From Butyrivibrio sp. WCD3002 (GTDB lineage: Bacteria; Bacillota; Clostridia; Lachnospirales; Lachnospiraceae): a stretch of 64,000 bases of DNA. The translations under genes and the position numbers were made by a program. Shown here in pieces: positions 1 to 8,056 of this stretch (its first letter is position 1; each line of letters begins with the position of its first letter). The notes beneath the pieces are model-generated. The model had not been told where the DNA came from. It ran no database searches and saw nothing but the letters and a program-made list of their open reading frames with translations. The stretch lies in the NCBI RefSeq assembly GCF_000424265.1, contig NZ_AUJO01000001.1, positions 558,001-622,000 of the forward strand, written 5' to 3'.

Positions 1-2
1 CA

Positions 3-713
3 TGGATCCTTGATGTTGTTACTGTTAGTAAAGTTAATTCAATCGCTTTCAACAAGTCAAAACTGAACTTCAAAAAAGGTGATTCAGCACAGTTACTTAC
101 AATTGCTCCTAAGCTCAATCTCAACAGGTTTGATTGGGAATCAACTGATCCCAATGTAGCAACAGTTGACGAAACCGGAAAAGTAACACCTGTAAATGAT
201 GGTACTGCAACAATTACAGCTACTATGAAGACTAATGCCAATATCAAGGCAAGTTGCACTGTAACTGTAGGAGAGCAGCAAGGTAATTCTGAAGACACAA
301 ATGAATCAGAGAATAAGAAGGATCCGGAGCCAACAATAAATCCCACAGTTGAGCCAGCAAAATCTTCTGAAGCAGCATCTGTTAATGAAGAAAAAGCTGA
401 ACAGCTCAATCCTAAGCAAAAGGGTACAACTCTTTCAAAGCCCAAAGCAAGTAAAAACAAAATCTCACTTTCTTGGAAAAAACAGACTGCCAAGGGTATA
501 AAGGGATATGAAATCCAGTACAGTACAGACAAGGGTTTCAAGAAAGACGTTACAAATACTGTTACTATTAAGAAAGCAAAAACTACTAAAACAACCATTA
601 AGAAGCTTAAATCCAAAACAAAGTATTACGTAAGAATTCGTACCTTCTCCAAAAAGAACGGCGAAAAGGTATACTCAAAGTGGAGCAAGATTAAAAGCGT
701 AAAAGTAAAATAA
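3..713 (+). CDS. C-terminal part of a secreted Ig-like (BIG2) / fibronectin type III protein
   Basis: The reading frame is open from the first complete codon at position 3, so the 5' end lies outside the window. The visible part begins with a bacterial Ig-like (BIG2) domain: the pattern TDPNVATVDETGKVTP followed by DGTATITA is typical. A linker rich in Glu, Pro, Asn and Ser follows. The last 100 residues form a very basic FnIII-like module with the signature KGIKGYEIQYS and a closing YSKWSK. The same module ends the proteins at 5870-7696 and 16172-17953, so the three probably share a surface-binding function; that is inference. No sorting motif or transmembrane tail follows the module. A terminator lies 12 bp after the stop. 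Confidence 0.75.
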   Translation, partial: WILDVVTVSKVNSIAFNKSKLNFKKGDSAQLLTIAPKLNLNRFDWESTDPNVATVDETGKVTPVNDGTATITATMKTNANIKASCTVTVGEQQGNSEDTNESENKKDPEPTINPTVEPAKSSEAASVNEEKAEQLNPKQKGTTLSKPKASKNKISLSWKKQTAKGIKGYEIQYSTDKGFKKDVTNTVTIKKAKTTKTTIKKLKSKTKYYVRIRTFSKKNGEKVYSKWSKIKSVKVK

Positions 714-724
714 CACCCAAGCAG

Positions 725-761
725 AAAACCTCTTAGCAATATGCCTAAGGGGTTTTCTTTT
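725..761 (+). terminator. Rho-independent terminator of the Ig-like/FnIII gene
   Basis: AAAACCTCTTAG pairs with CTAAGGGGTTTT across a 7-8 nt loop, and a T-rich run follows. It starts 12 bp after the stop codon at 711-713. Confidence 0.75.
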
Positions 762-902
762 GTCAATTTAAGTACAGTTGATAAAAATGAGCCTGATTTA
801 TCAAAGAGAAATAAATGGGTAAAACTCCTGTCACCTGAGGAAGCTTCAAAAATAAGAGAAGCGGCAGATAGTCTGGTAAGGAGTGTTAGGAGGCAGAATT
901 AA
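762..902 (+). pseudogene. Unidentified C-terminal coding remnant
   Basis: An open stretch of about 45 codons ends in TAA at 900-902. It encodes a peptide with the look of a real protein C-terminus, including KWVKLLSPEEASKIREAA. It has no start codon or ribosome binding site, and it lies immediately after a terminator. I do not recognise the parent family. The 714-1186 gap also contains a uxaC fragment, so this is probably another piece of a rearranged locus. A chance open frame is possible. Confidence 0.35.
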
Positions 903-973
903 TGCAGATGTATGTGGAGAAATTGTATGCAAACGTATAAAATAATTGCTGTTATAGAAGGCGGACATAAATA

Positions 974-1003
974 TTGTAAAAATTGTTGTACTTGTTGTAT
1001 AAG
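974..1003 (+). promoter_or_regulatory. Candidate promoter for uxaB-uxaA
   Basis: TTGTAA and TATAAG are separated by 18 bp, about 185 bp upstream of uxaB and upstream of the uxaC remnant. Nothing else in 903-1088 is recognised. The match is moderate and the assignment rests on position. Confidence 0.35.
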
Positions 1004-1088
1004 TTGGTTTAAAACCCCAAAGCTATATAAAAAATAAAGATTTGCAATTAGTATTATAGAAAAGGTTTTAATTGGGAGCTGGTAAAAG

Positions 1089-1149
1089 ATGAAAAGTTTT
1101 TAGATGAAGATTTTATTTTACAAACTGAGACTGCAAAGCATATAACGCA
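1089..1149 (+). pseudogene. uxaC: 5' remnant of uxaC (glucuronate/galacturonate isomerase)
   Basis: ATG at 1089, preceded by a GGGAGCT ribosome binding site, starts MKSF and then meets TAG. Restoring one T in the T-run gives KSFLDEDFILQTETAKH, which matches the conserved N-terminus of uronate isomerases (usually followed by LYHE). After about 20 codons the similarity stops and the sequence runs into the uxaB leader. The fragment therefore carries both a frameshift and a truncation. Its position directly before uxaB agrees with the usual uxaC-uxaB-uxaA order. Confidence 0.65.
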
Positions 1150-1186
1150 AAGAGATATTTCGGAATCTGAGAGGAGGACTTTTAAC

Positions 1187-2671
1187 ATGGAGAAGCTTAG
1201 TTACAAACTATTGGAGGAAAAGGGGTACGATGGATACCTTCTAAAGGATGCACCGGAGAGGGTTCTTCAGTTTGGCGAAGGAAATTTCCTTCGTGCGTTC
1301 GTCGATTACTTTATCGATCTTATGAACGAAAAAGCAGGATTTAACAGCAAGGTTGTTTTATGTCAGCCAATAGAACATGGACTCGCTGATATGATAAACG
1401 ATCAGGAAGGTCTTTACACACTTTATTTACGGGGACAGGAAAATGGGCAAAAAGTTAATAACAAAAGAGTTATTTCCAGTGTTTCAAGATGCCTTAATCC
1501 ATACAGAGAATTTGATGAATTCTTAGCCTGTGCCAAAAATCCCGAAATGAGATTCATTGTAAGCAACACTACAGAGGCAGGTATAGCTTATGATCCTTCC
1601 TGCAAACCGGAGGATAGACCGTGTGCAAGTTTTCCGGGAAAACTGACACAGTTCCTGTATGAAAGATTTAATAACAAACTTCCGGGATTTATTATTCTAT
1701 CCTGCGAGCTCATAGACAGAAACGGAGATGAGCTACTAAAGTGCGTAAATAAATATATAGATCAGTGGGGATTGTCTGAAGAATTCAGAGACTTTGTATA
1801 TAATGATAATATTTTCTGCTCCACACTCGTGGACAGAATAGTTCCAGGTTATCCGAGAGCAGAAGCTGATGCTATTTGTGAGGAGCTTGGATATAAAGAC
1901 AATATTATTGATACGGCTGAAGTGTTTGGCGCGTGGGTTATAGAAGGACCGCAGAAGATTAAGAAAGAATTTCCTGTGGAAGAAGCCGGACTTCCCATAC
2001 TTGTAGTAGATAATGTTGATCCTTATAAAAAGCGCAAAGTAAGAATCTTAAACGGTGCGCATACATCTATGATTATGGGTGCATATCTTGCAGGACAGAA
2101 TATTGTAAGAGATTGCATGAAAGATGATGTAATAAGGGGATATATGAATAAGGCTCTCTATGATGAGATTATTCCGGTTCTCAAGGGACTTGATAAGAAA
2201 GATCTTGAGGATTTCGCAGCCGCAGTTACAGACAGATTTGCAAATCCTTTCATTGACCATGAACTGCTTAGTATTTCCCTGAATTCAGCATCTAAGTGGA
2301 AGGCAAGAGTTATGTACACAGTACTCGAGTATTATGAACAGAAGAAGGAGTTACCCAAAGTACTGACATTTTCGTTTGCTGCATTTCTTGCTTTTTATCA
2401 CAGAGGTTATGAAAAGCGGGAATGCGCTCTGGTTGCAGAAAGAGACAATAATGAATACCTTATCAAAGATGACGAATGGGTACTTGATGCGTTCCTTGCT
2501 CTGAAAGATGCTGATAATGAGAAGTTGGCAAGAGATATTATTGCCAATGAGAAGATGTGGGGAGATGCGCTCATAAAACTATCCGGATTTGAAGAAGCAG
2601 TTATTAAAGACCTTGCCCTGATAGATGAAAAGGGCATGTATGAAGCCATGAGGGAGGTTCAGGGTGAATAG
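1187..2671 (+). CDS. uxaB: Tagaturonate reductase (altronate oxidoreductase)
   Basis: UxaB reduces D-tagaturonate to D-altronate with NADH in cytoplasmic galacturonate (pectin sugar) breakdown. The 494-residue protein has the N-terminal Rossmann segment VLQFGEGNFLRAF near residues 26-38. The polyol-dehydrogenase signature KVRILNGAHTSM lies near residue 285, with the family's Lys, Asn and His. Length is normal for UxaB. A GAGAGGAGG ribosome binding site precedes the ATG. The 3' end overlaps uxaA by 8 bp, which indicates translational coupling. Mannonate oxidoreductase UxuB is the nearest alternative; the uxaA neighbour favours UxaB. Confidence 0.93.
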   Translation: MEKLSYKLLEEKGYDGYLLKDAPERVLQFGEGNFLRAFVDYFIDLMNEKAGFNSKVVLCQPIEHGLADMINDQEGLYTLYLRGQENGQKVNNKRVISSVSRCLNPYREFDEFLACAKNPEMRFIVSNTTEAGIAYDPSCKPEDRPCASFPGKLTQFLYERFNNKLPGFIILSCELIDRNGDELLKCVNKYIDQWGLSEEFRDFVYNDNIFCSTLVDRIVPGYPRAEADAICEELGYKDNIIDTAEVFGAWVIEGPQKIKKEFPVEEAGLPILVVDNVDPYKKRKVRILNGAHTSMIMGAYLAGQNIVRDCMKDDVIRGYMNKALYDEIIPVLKGLDKKDLEDFAAAVTDRFANPFIDHELLSISLNSASKWKARVMYTVLEYYEQKKELPKVLTFSFAAFLAFYHRGYEKRECALVAERDNNEYLIKDDEWVLDAFLALKDADNEKLARDIIANEKMWGDALIKLSGFEEAVIKDLALIDEKGMYEAMREVQGE

Positions 2672-4145
2672 TATCAGGATACATCCTCTGGATAATGTTG
2701 CAGTTGCACTTAGAGACCTGGAAAAGGGTGAAATTATAGATGCATCTGAAGATGGGTTAAAAACTATTGAGGCAATTGGAAGAGGGCATAAAGTAGCGCT
2801 TAATGACATAGCCGAAGGATCCTCGATAGTAAAATACGGAAACTGTATAGGCATTGCCACAGATGAAATAAAATCAGGAAGTTTTGTGCATGTACATAAT
2901 GTCAAAACCTCTCTTTCTGAGAATTCCAAATTTGAGTATAAACCTGAAATACCATTGCTTCCTAAAGTAGCAAACAGAACTTTTATGGGTTACAGGAGAG
3001 CCAAAGGAAAAGTAGGAATCAGAAATGAAATATGGATTATTCCTACTGTCGGATGTGTGAACCGGATTGCGGAGAAATTGGCCAGAGACAATCAGAACCT
3101 TGTAAAGGGATCAATTGAGGGATTATATGCATATACCCATCCGTACGGATGCTCTCAAATGGGTGATGACCATGAAACTACAAAGAGAGTCCTTGCAGCA
3201 CTTGTAAAACATCCAAATGCAGGCGGGGTTCTTGTTCTTTCTTTGGGGTGTGAGAATCTTACTTCAGAACAATTCAAGGAAGAACTCAGGGAATGGAACG
3301 GAGAAAGAGTGAAATTCCTTACCTGTCAGGACTGCGAAGACGAGATTGAGGAAGGCAGCAAACTTCTCAAAGAATTGGCGGATTATGCAGGCCAGTCCAA
3401 GCGTGAGGAAATAGATGCATGCGAGCTTATTGTAGGAATGAAGTGCGGAGGTTCTGATGGCCTTTCAGGAATAACTGCCAATCCAACGGTTGGCAGATTT
3501 TCTGACAGACTTATCTCTATGGGAGGTTCTACTGTTCTTACAGAGGTTCCTGAGATGTTCGGGGCTGAATCAATTCTTTTTAATAGATGTAAGGATAGCG
3601 CCACGTTCCATAAAGCAGTTTGTATGGTTGAAAATTTCAAGAAATATTTTGTGGATCACGGACAGGTTGTATATGAAAATCCAAGCCCCGGAAATAAAGC
3701 CGGCGGGATTACAACTCTTGAGGACAAGTCTTGTGGATGTGTTCAAAAAGGCGGAAGTGCTCAGATTTCAGATGTACTGGAGTATGCTGAGCCGGTAAAA
3801 ATTAAAGGACTGTCATTATTGTCAGGTCCGGGAAATGATATGGTATCAACTACAGACCTTACAGCTGCAGGAGCACATCTGATACTTTTTACAACCGGAA
3901 GGGGAACACCCTTTGGGGCACCTGTTCCGACAGTGAAGATTTCAACGAATACTGCGCTATATGAGAAGAAAGGCAATTGGATAGATTTCAATGCAGGAAA
4001 GGTAGCTGAAGGAAAAGAGTCTCTGGATGAAGCAGGGGACAGACTCCTGGACTATGTTTTGGATGTTGCAAGTGGACAAAAAACCAGGCAGGAAGACGCC
4101 GGGTATAGAGAAATATCCATATTTAAGGATGGAGTAACGCTCTGA
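2664..4145 (+). CDS. uxaA: Altronate dehydratase
   Basis: UxaA dehydrates D-altronate to 2-keto-3-deoxygluconate, the step after UxaB. The 493-residue protein begins with an SAF-type domain (about residues 1-95, with DNVAVALRDLEKGE). The large catalytic domain follows, with GKVGIRNEIWIIPTVGCVN, HPYGCSQMG and GLSGITANPTVG as recognisable family motifs. The start overlaps the uxaB stop by 8 bp. The next steps, KDG kinase and KDPG aldolase, are not intact in the window; only an aldolase fragment follows. Confidence 0.94.
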   Translation: MNSIRIHPLDNVAVALRDLEKGEIIDASEDGLKTIEAIGRGHKVALNDIAEGSSIVKYGNCIGIATDEIKSGSFVHVHNVKTSLSENSKFEYKPEIPLLPKVANRTFMGYRRAKGKVGIRNEIWIIPTVGCVNRIAEKLARDNQNLVKGSIEGLYAYTHPYGCSQMGDDHETTKRVLAALVKHPNAGGVLVLSLGCENLTSEQFKEELREWNGERVKFLTCQDCEDEIEEGSKLLKELADYAGQSKREEIDACELIVGMKCGGSDGLSGITANPTVGRFSDRLISMGGSTVLTEVPEMFGAESILFNRCKDSATFHKAVCMVENFKKYFVDHGQVVYENPSPGNKAGGITTLEDKSCGCVQKGGSAQISDVLEYAEPVKIKGLSLLSGPGNDMVSTTDLTAAGAHLILFTTGRGTPFGAPVPTVKISTNTALYEKKGNWIDFNAGKVAEGKESLDEAGDRLLDYVLDVASGQKTRQEDAGYREISIFKDGVTL

Positions 4146-4155
4146 TTCGGAGTAA

Positions 4156-4326
4156 AAGCCCTTGATAGATGATCTTAAAATGAGAGATTATCTTTCTTAT
4201 GACAGAATTGCATGTTGTGGTGGTAGCTGGATGGTCAAAGGTGATCTTATTAAATCAAGCGCCTTTGATAAGATTGAGGATATGACAAAAGAAGCTGTTA
4301 AAGTTGTTAAGGAAATCAGAGGATGA
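4156..4326 (+). pseudogene. eda: 3' remnant of eda (KDPG/KHG aldolase)
   Basis: Ten bases after the uxaA stop an open frame without an upstream start encodes DYLSYDRIACCGGSWMVKGD and then a helix FDKIEDMTKEAVKVVKEIRG, ending in TGA at 4324-4326. This is the C-terminal signature of bifunctional KDPG/KHG aldolase, normally about 210 residues, of which only about the last 55 remain. An in-frame stop at 4153-4155 closes it upstream. The ATG at 4180 could start a 48-codon peptide, but that could not form the aldolase barrel. Confidence 0.75.
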
Positions 4327-4386
4327 AAGTCCCAATACTGATGCACTATGGAGTCCAATCAATAGACTGATATTGTTTACGAAAAG

Positions 4387-4414
4387 CTGCGGGGGGATAC
4401 CTCGCAGTTTTTTT
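4387..4414 (+). terminator. Terminator after the uxaBA-eda' transcript
   Basis: CTGCG and CGCAG enclose a GC-rich loop and are followed by seven T residues. It lies about 60 bp after the eda remnant, so it probably was the original operon terminator. Confidence 0.75.
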
Positions 4415-4425
4415 ATGCGAACAGT

Positions 4426-4485
4426 GAAGAAGTTATCGCTACCTTTTTACCTTCTAAATTAACCAAAAGTCTAGATAACTTCTTC
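4426..4485. repeat. 12-bp perfect inverted repeat upstream of the recombinase
   Basis: GAAGAAGTTATC at 4426-4437 is repeated inverted as GATAACTTCTTC at 4474-4485, with 36 bp between. It lies between a terminator and the recombinase promoter, and no long T-run follows, so it is not an obvious terminator. A recombinase or regulator binding site is possible but not shown. Apart from this, the promoter and the eda remnant, nothing else is seen in 4146-4634. Confidence 0.6.
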
Positions 4486-4539
4486 AATTAATTCACAGAA
4501 GCGTAGTGATATAAATCTATTATTTCGCTAAATCTCTCT

Positions 4540-4567
4540 TTAACGAAATTAGAATACGTGTTATAAT
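4540..4567 (+). promoter_or_regulatory. Promoter of the tyrosine recombinase gene
   Basis: TTAACG is followed after 16 bp by TATAAT at 4562-4567. The TATAAT is preceded by TGT, giving an extended -10. It lies 67 bp upstream of the ATG at 4635. Confidence 0.6.
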
Positions 4568-4634
4568 GTATTTATCAGATCCGCATGGATTCTGTGTTTT
4601 CGCATAATTCTATGGTTTTGTTGGGGGTAATTAT

Positions 4635-5705
4635 ATGGGTGCTGATTCTGAATACAATCGTAAATTATATCTATCACGTTTAGAAAAATTACATGAACTT
4701 GAAGCTGAGCTTCCCGGATATTGTTTATCATTTCTTGATGATAAGGAACTCACTTCGCAGATTAATACAGTTGTATCGTATGCCTATGATCTGATCACTT
4801 TCTTTAGGTTTCTTGCAGAGAAAAATCCAATACTAAATGACAATGAGAAAATCAAGGATATTCCTTTGGAAATTCTTGATCAGCTGACATTTGAAGATAT
4901 CAATGAATTCCAGCGATTTTTGCAGTTTAATAACGGCGAGAATAAGCATGTAAATAAAGAAAAAGGAATTGCCAGACGTATGTCAGCAGTTCGCGGATTT
5001 TACGAATTCATGTGCCTTCATCATTATCTGAAAAATAATCCGACACTTGGAGCTGCAAAAAGGAAAAAAGCTCCGAAAAAAGATATTATTCGCATGAATT
5101 CTGATGAAGTTAACACATTGATGGATACTGTAATCAATACCAATATTAAAGTTTCCGACAGGCAGAGAGCGTTATGTGAGAAGACTACTCTCCGTGATAC
5201 TGCTATCTTCACTCTCCTACTCAATACCGGAATCCGTGTATCTGAGTGTGTGGGCCTTGATATAGATGACTTTAATTTTGATGAAAATTCCTTCACAGTA
5301 GTCCGAAAAGGCGGAAATACACAGATTCTTTACTTTAACAGAGCTGTTGCGGAAGCTATTAAGGATTATATAGAGTTTGAGAGGCCCACATTACTGGCTG
5401 ATTCCAAGGAAAAAGCCCTGTTTTTATCCCTTAGAAAAAGCCGCATTACGGTCAGATCCGTGCAAATTCTGGTTCAGAAATACACCAGGATGGCTGTCCC
5501 CGGAAAAAAGCTTACACCTCACAAAATGCGAAGCACTTACGGCACGGCATTATACAGAGAAACCGGTGATATTCGCCTTGTTGCAGATGTTCTTGGCCAT
5601 AAAGATATAAATACCACAGCCAAACACTACGCAGCAATTGAGGATGAACATAGAAGACGCGCAGCAACCATAGATCCATATAATACAGATACCTCTAAAA
5701 TATAA
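4635..5705 (+). CDS. Tyrosine recombinase (XerC/D-like integrase family)
   Basis: This enzyme cuts and rejoins DNA at specific sites through a tyrosine phosphodiester intermediate. The 356-residue protein has an N-terminal SAM-like core-binding domain (about 25-135) and a C-terminal catalytic domain (about 150-345). All catalytic residues are present: R201 in NTGIRVSE, K225, H296 and R299 in HKMR, H322 in LGHK, and the nucleophile Y332 in KHYAAI. A GGGGGT ribosome binding site precedes the ATG. It could be the chromosomal Xer recombinase or the integrase of a lost element. No excisionase, phage or conjugation genes are near, and I found no dif-like site beside it. Confidence 0.9.
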   Translation: MGADSEYNRKLYLSRLEKLHELEAELPGYCLSFLDDKELTSQINTVVSYAYDLITFFRFLAEKNPILNDNEKIKDIPLEILDQLTFEDINEFQRFLQFNNGENKHVNKEKGIARRMSAVRGFYEFMCLHHYLKNNPTLGAAKRKKAPKKDIIRMNSDEVNTLMDTVINTNIKVSDRQRALCEKTTLRDTAIFTLLLNTGIRVSECVGLDIDDFNFDENSFTVVRKGGNTQILYFNRAVAEAIKDYIEFERPTLLADSKEKALFLSLRKSRITVRSVQILVQKYTRMAVPGKKLTPHKMRSTYGTALYRETGDIRLVADVLGHKDINTTAKHYAAIEDEHRRRAATIDPYNTDTSKI

Positions 5706-5761
5706 TCAGTAGCGAAAGCGGCCGCACTTTTCAGTCCTGCTGTCAACTATTTTTTTCAGAC

Positions 5762-5801
5762 AAAAAGACCCCTATACCATTTCTGGTATAAGAGTCTTTT
5801 T
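5762..5801. terminator. Bidirectional terminator between convergent genes
   Basis: AAAAAGAC-CCTATACC pairs with GGTATAAGAG-TCTTTTT around a 6-nt loop. The A-run on one side and T-run on the other let it end both the recombinase transcript (+) and the DUF285-type gene at 5870 (-). Confidence 0.8.
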
Positions 5802-5869
5802 GTCGTCACACTTAACTTAATGACATTGGTGCTTTCACCCCCGAGATCTTTTCCTTTACTTCAATTGCA

Positions 5870-7696
5870 TTATTTAACAGTTATGCTCTTTGCCTTACTC
5901 CACTTAGAATATACCTTCTTTGAATTAGCTTTCTTATAAGTCCTAACCCTTATATAGTATGTTTCTCCGGACTTAAGCTTCTTGATCTTTTTGGAAGTTG
6001 TCTTGGTCTTGCCAATTGTGACTATCTTGACATCCTTCTTGAATTTCTTATCCATACTATACTGAATCTCGTAACCCTTGATTCCCTTTGCAGTCTGCTT
6101 TTTCCAGGAAACAGTAAAGGATTTCTTTCCTGCCTTCACCTTAGACACAGAAGTTTTTGCCTGCTTTTTATCTACGGTTTCCTTCTTCTCTTCCTCCGAA
6201 GGGCTTACAGGCTTTTTAGTCTGATCATCAGTAGCTGCTTCCTGCTGGCTATCAGGTGCCGGGTTTTTATCCTGCTGTCCATCATTAGTATTATTATGTT
6301 CCTGCTGGTTCCCTCCCTGATTAGCATTATTATAATAATGATGTGTATTATCATTAGAATCATAGTAACCAACTAAGAGATATCTGTGACTAATGCCATC
6401 AATTCTGAGAGAATCATAGTAATTGGTCTCATTATCCGGTTTACCATCTTTATTATCATCCAAACGATAAATAGGTTTTTGACCAGCGCGAATGTCCACT
6501 GTCTCTAACAGTGTATAAACCCATCCCGATCCAGATATTACCGGAGTATCAATGCTAGCAAATACCAAATTTGACAATCCTACATCCTTAACATTCGTAT
6601 AATGCTGCCCAAGGGAAGTGTAGTCTTGCATAGTTTGTGCTTTTGAAACATTAAAATTACTTAAATTTAAATGAGTCATTGATCTGCAATAGGTGAACAT
6701 ACTATCCATATATTTCACATTAGAAGTATCAAAAGAACTCAGATTAAGACTAGTCAAATTCCCCTGTCCACAAAACATAGATTTCATATTAGTTACTTTT
6801 GATGTATTGAAGCTACTAAGATCCAAAGAAGTCAGTTTTGAATATGTTGCATAATTTTTTGAATCATCTACATCTACATAGAACATATAGTGCATATCTG
6901 TAACATTCGACGTATTAATGCCCGTGAGATTAAGCGTCTGCAGATTTCTGCAATCCCAGAACATCATGCCCATATTAGTAACATTCGATGTATTCAATCC
7001 AGAAAGATCCAAAGATTGCAACGACACACAGTCTGCAAACATTGATTCCATAGTTGTTACTTTGGAAGTATCAACCCCTGTAAGGTTAATAGTTTGCATT
7101 CTGCTGCAACCTTCAAACATACTTCGCATAGATGTTACGTTAGATGTCTTAAAATTACTAATATCCAAGGTGGTAAGGCCTCGCAAATTTTTAAACATAT
7201 ACATCATATTTCGAGCGCAGCTTGTATCAGCACCGGAAAAATCTATTGTTTCAACCGTGTCGACATTTCCTCTCACTATCCCATCGGCACTGTATGAATA
7301 GCCTTCGTCAATTGGCCAGTTGATATTAGGTATGACTTTCACACCATTAACAAATTTGACCTCGCGAACATGAGTTTCACTATTCAAGCCTAAAGAGCTA
7401 ACTACTACAGGATAGTTTCGTCCCTTAGATGTTGTTACATGGCTATCTATTGTTATGCTGGATTTTTCTCCACCATATCCTGTTATAATGTATGCCGGCT
7501 TTGTTTGACCATCACTGGTGTCATAATATTCTCCAAATCTACCCCCAAAATCCTGAAGCCAGTCACTTGTCACATAATCATCATCATCATCGTCAGCTTT
7601 AACACTGGTTCCATTACAAACTAAAAGCATGGCGACAAAAAGTATGGTTAAACAATAATTGACATATTTCTTTGATAACAAATTTCTCATAAACAC
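5870..7696 (-). CDS. Secreted BspA/DUF285-type repeat protein with C-terminal FnIII module
   Basis: The 608-residue protein starts with a signal peptide (hydrophobic stretch YCLTILFVAMLLVCNG, cleavage near VKA). An acidic DDDDDD patch follows. Residues about 155-350 hold six 26-residue repeats of the form TSNVTxMxxMFxxCxxL, the BspA-like leucine-rich/DUF285 family. A low-complexity Asn/Gln/Glu linker follows, then the basic FnIII module shared with the proteins at 3-713 and 16172-17953. DUF285 proteins are commonly exported surface proteins of gut bacteria; binding of host or plant material is inference. The first codon can be GTG (7696) or ATG (7690); the AGGAAAGGA ribosome binding site allows both. 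Confidence 0.88.
   Translation of the reverse strand: MFMRNLLSKKYVNYCLTILFVAMLLVCNGTSVKADDDDDDYVTSDWLQDFGGRFGEYYDTSDGQTKPAYIITGYGGEKSSITIDSHVTTSKGRNYPVVVSSLGLNSETHVREVKFVNGVKVIPNINWPIDEGYSYSADGIVRGNVDTVETIDFSGADTSCARNMMYMFKNLRGLTTLDISNFKTSNVTSMRSMFEGCSRMQTINLTGVDTSKVTTMESMFADCVSLQSLDLSGLNTSNVTNMGMMFWDCRNLQTLNLTGINTSNVTDMHYMFYVDVDDSKNYATYSKLTSLDLSSFNTSKVTNMKSMFCGQGNLTSLNLSSFDTSNVKYMDSMFTYCRSMTHLNLSNFNVSKAQTMQDYTSLGQHYTNVKDVGLSNLVFASIDTPVISGSGWVYTLLETVDIRAGQKPIYRLDDNKDGKPDNETNYYDSLRIDGISHRYLLVGYYDSNDNTHHYYNNANQGGNQQEHNNTNDGQQDKNPAPDSQQEAATDDQTKKPVSPSEEEKKETVDKKQAKTSVSKVKAGKKSFTVSWKKQTAKGIKGYEIQYSMDKKFKKDVKIVTIGKTKTTSKKIKKLKSGETYYIRVRTYKKANSKKVYSKWSKAKSITVK
6655..7225 (-). repeat. Tandem 78-bp coding repeats (DUF285/LRR units)
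   Basis: Six successive units of about 26 codons, each starting TSNVT or TSKVT, sit inside the surface protein gene. One unit is longer because of a VDVDDSKNY insertion. Copies are diverged at the DNA level, so recent expansion is not evident. Confidence 0.8.
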
Positions 7697-7819
7697 ATTT
7701 TCCTTTCCTCTATTTAGTCCTTTATTCTTCTAAAAAATTTTATTTTTCTCGATTCATTCATCACCTCTTTATCACATTAATCAAAAAAGACAGATATCCT
7801 GTATCTATCTTATACCTTA

Positions 7820-7846
7820 ATGATACCACCCCCCCCGAAAAATCAA
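7820..7846 (-). promoter_or_regulatory. Candidate promoter with a G8 tract in its spacer
   Basis: Read on the - strand, TTGATT (7846-7841) and TATCAT (7825-7820) are separated by 15 bp that include eight consecutive G residues (7836-7829). It lies about 125 bp upstream of the DUF285-type gene. A tract of this kind could vary in length and tune the promoter; see the finding. The rest of the 7697-7995 gap shows only A/T-rich sequence and the AGGAAAGGA ribosome binding site. Confidence 0.35.
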
Positions 7847-7995
7847 CGAAAAACATCCATTTTATGCACTTTTAAGAATTTGTTAAACCGTTATTTAGTA
7901 CTCAAATGAAAATTATGGTGTCCATTTTATTTCTACTTCAAATAAGATGAGAATAAAACCCTCACACGGTGAAATAGTAATGAAATAATGAACAT

Positions 7996-8044
7996 AAAAA
8001 GGGGATCTCACCCAGATAATCCGACCATCTAAAGTGAAATCCCC
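7996..8044 (-). terminator. Terminator of the Ala/Ser/Gly-rich gene and signalling operon
   Basis: On the - strand GGGGAT(T)TCAC pairs with GTGA(G)ATCCCC over a loop of about 26 nt, followed by TTTTTAT. It begins 13 bp after the stop at 8057. Confidence 0.7.
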
Positions 8045-8056
8045 ATCACTATTACA

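Noticed and set aside
2048..2929. Several - strand open frames inside uxaB and uxaA
   Set aside because: They lie antisense to well-conserved genes, have no ribosome binding sites and encode no recognisable motifs.
4635..5705. Recombinase as a sign of a prophage or integrative element
   Set aside because: No structural phage, excisionase, conjugation or tRNA-adjacent attachment sequences were found on either side.
6655..7225. Regular repeats of about 78 bp that might be a CRISPR array
   Set aside because: They are in-frame protein repeats of the DUF285 type with diverged DNA copies and no unique spacers between identical repeats; no cas genes are near.
7564..7600. Trinucleotide repeat coding for the DDDDDD patch as a slippage site
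   Set aside because: The tract is short, mixed with other codons and in frame; changes would only alter the Asp number.
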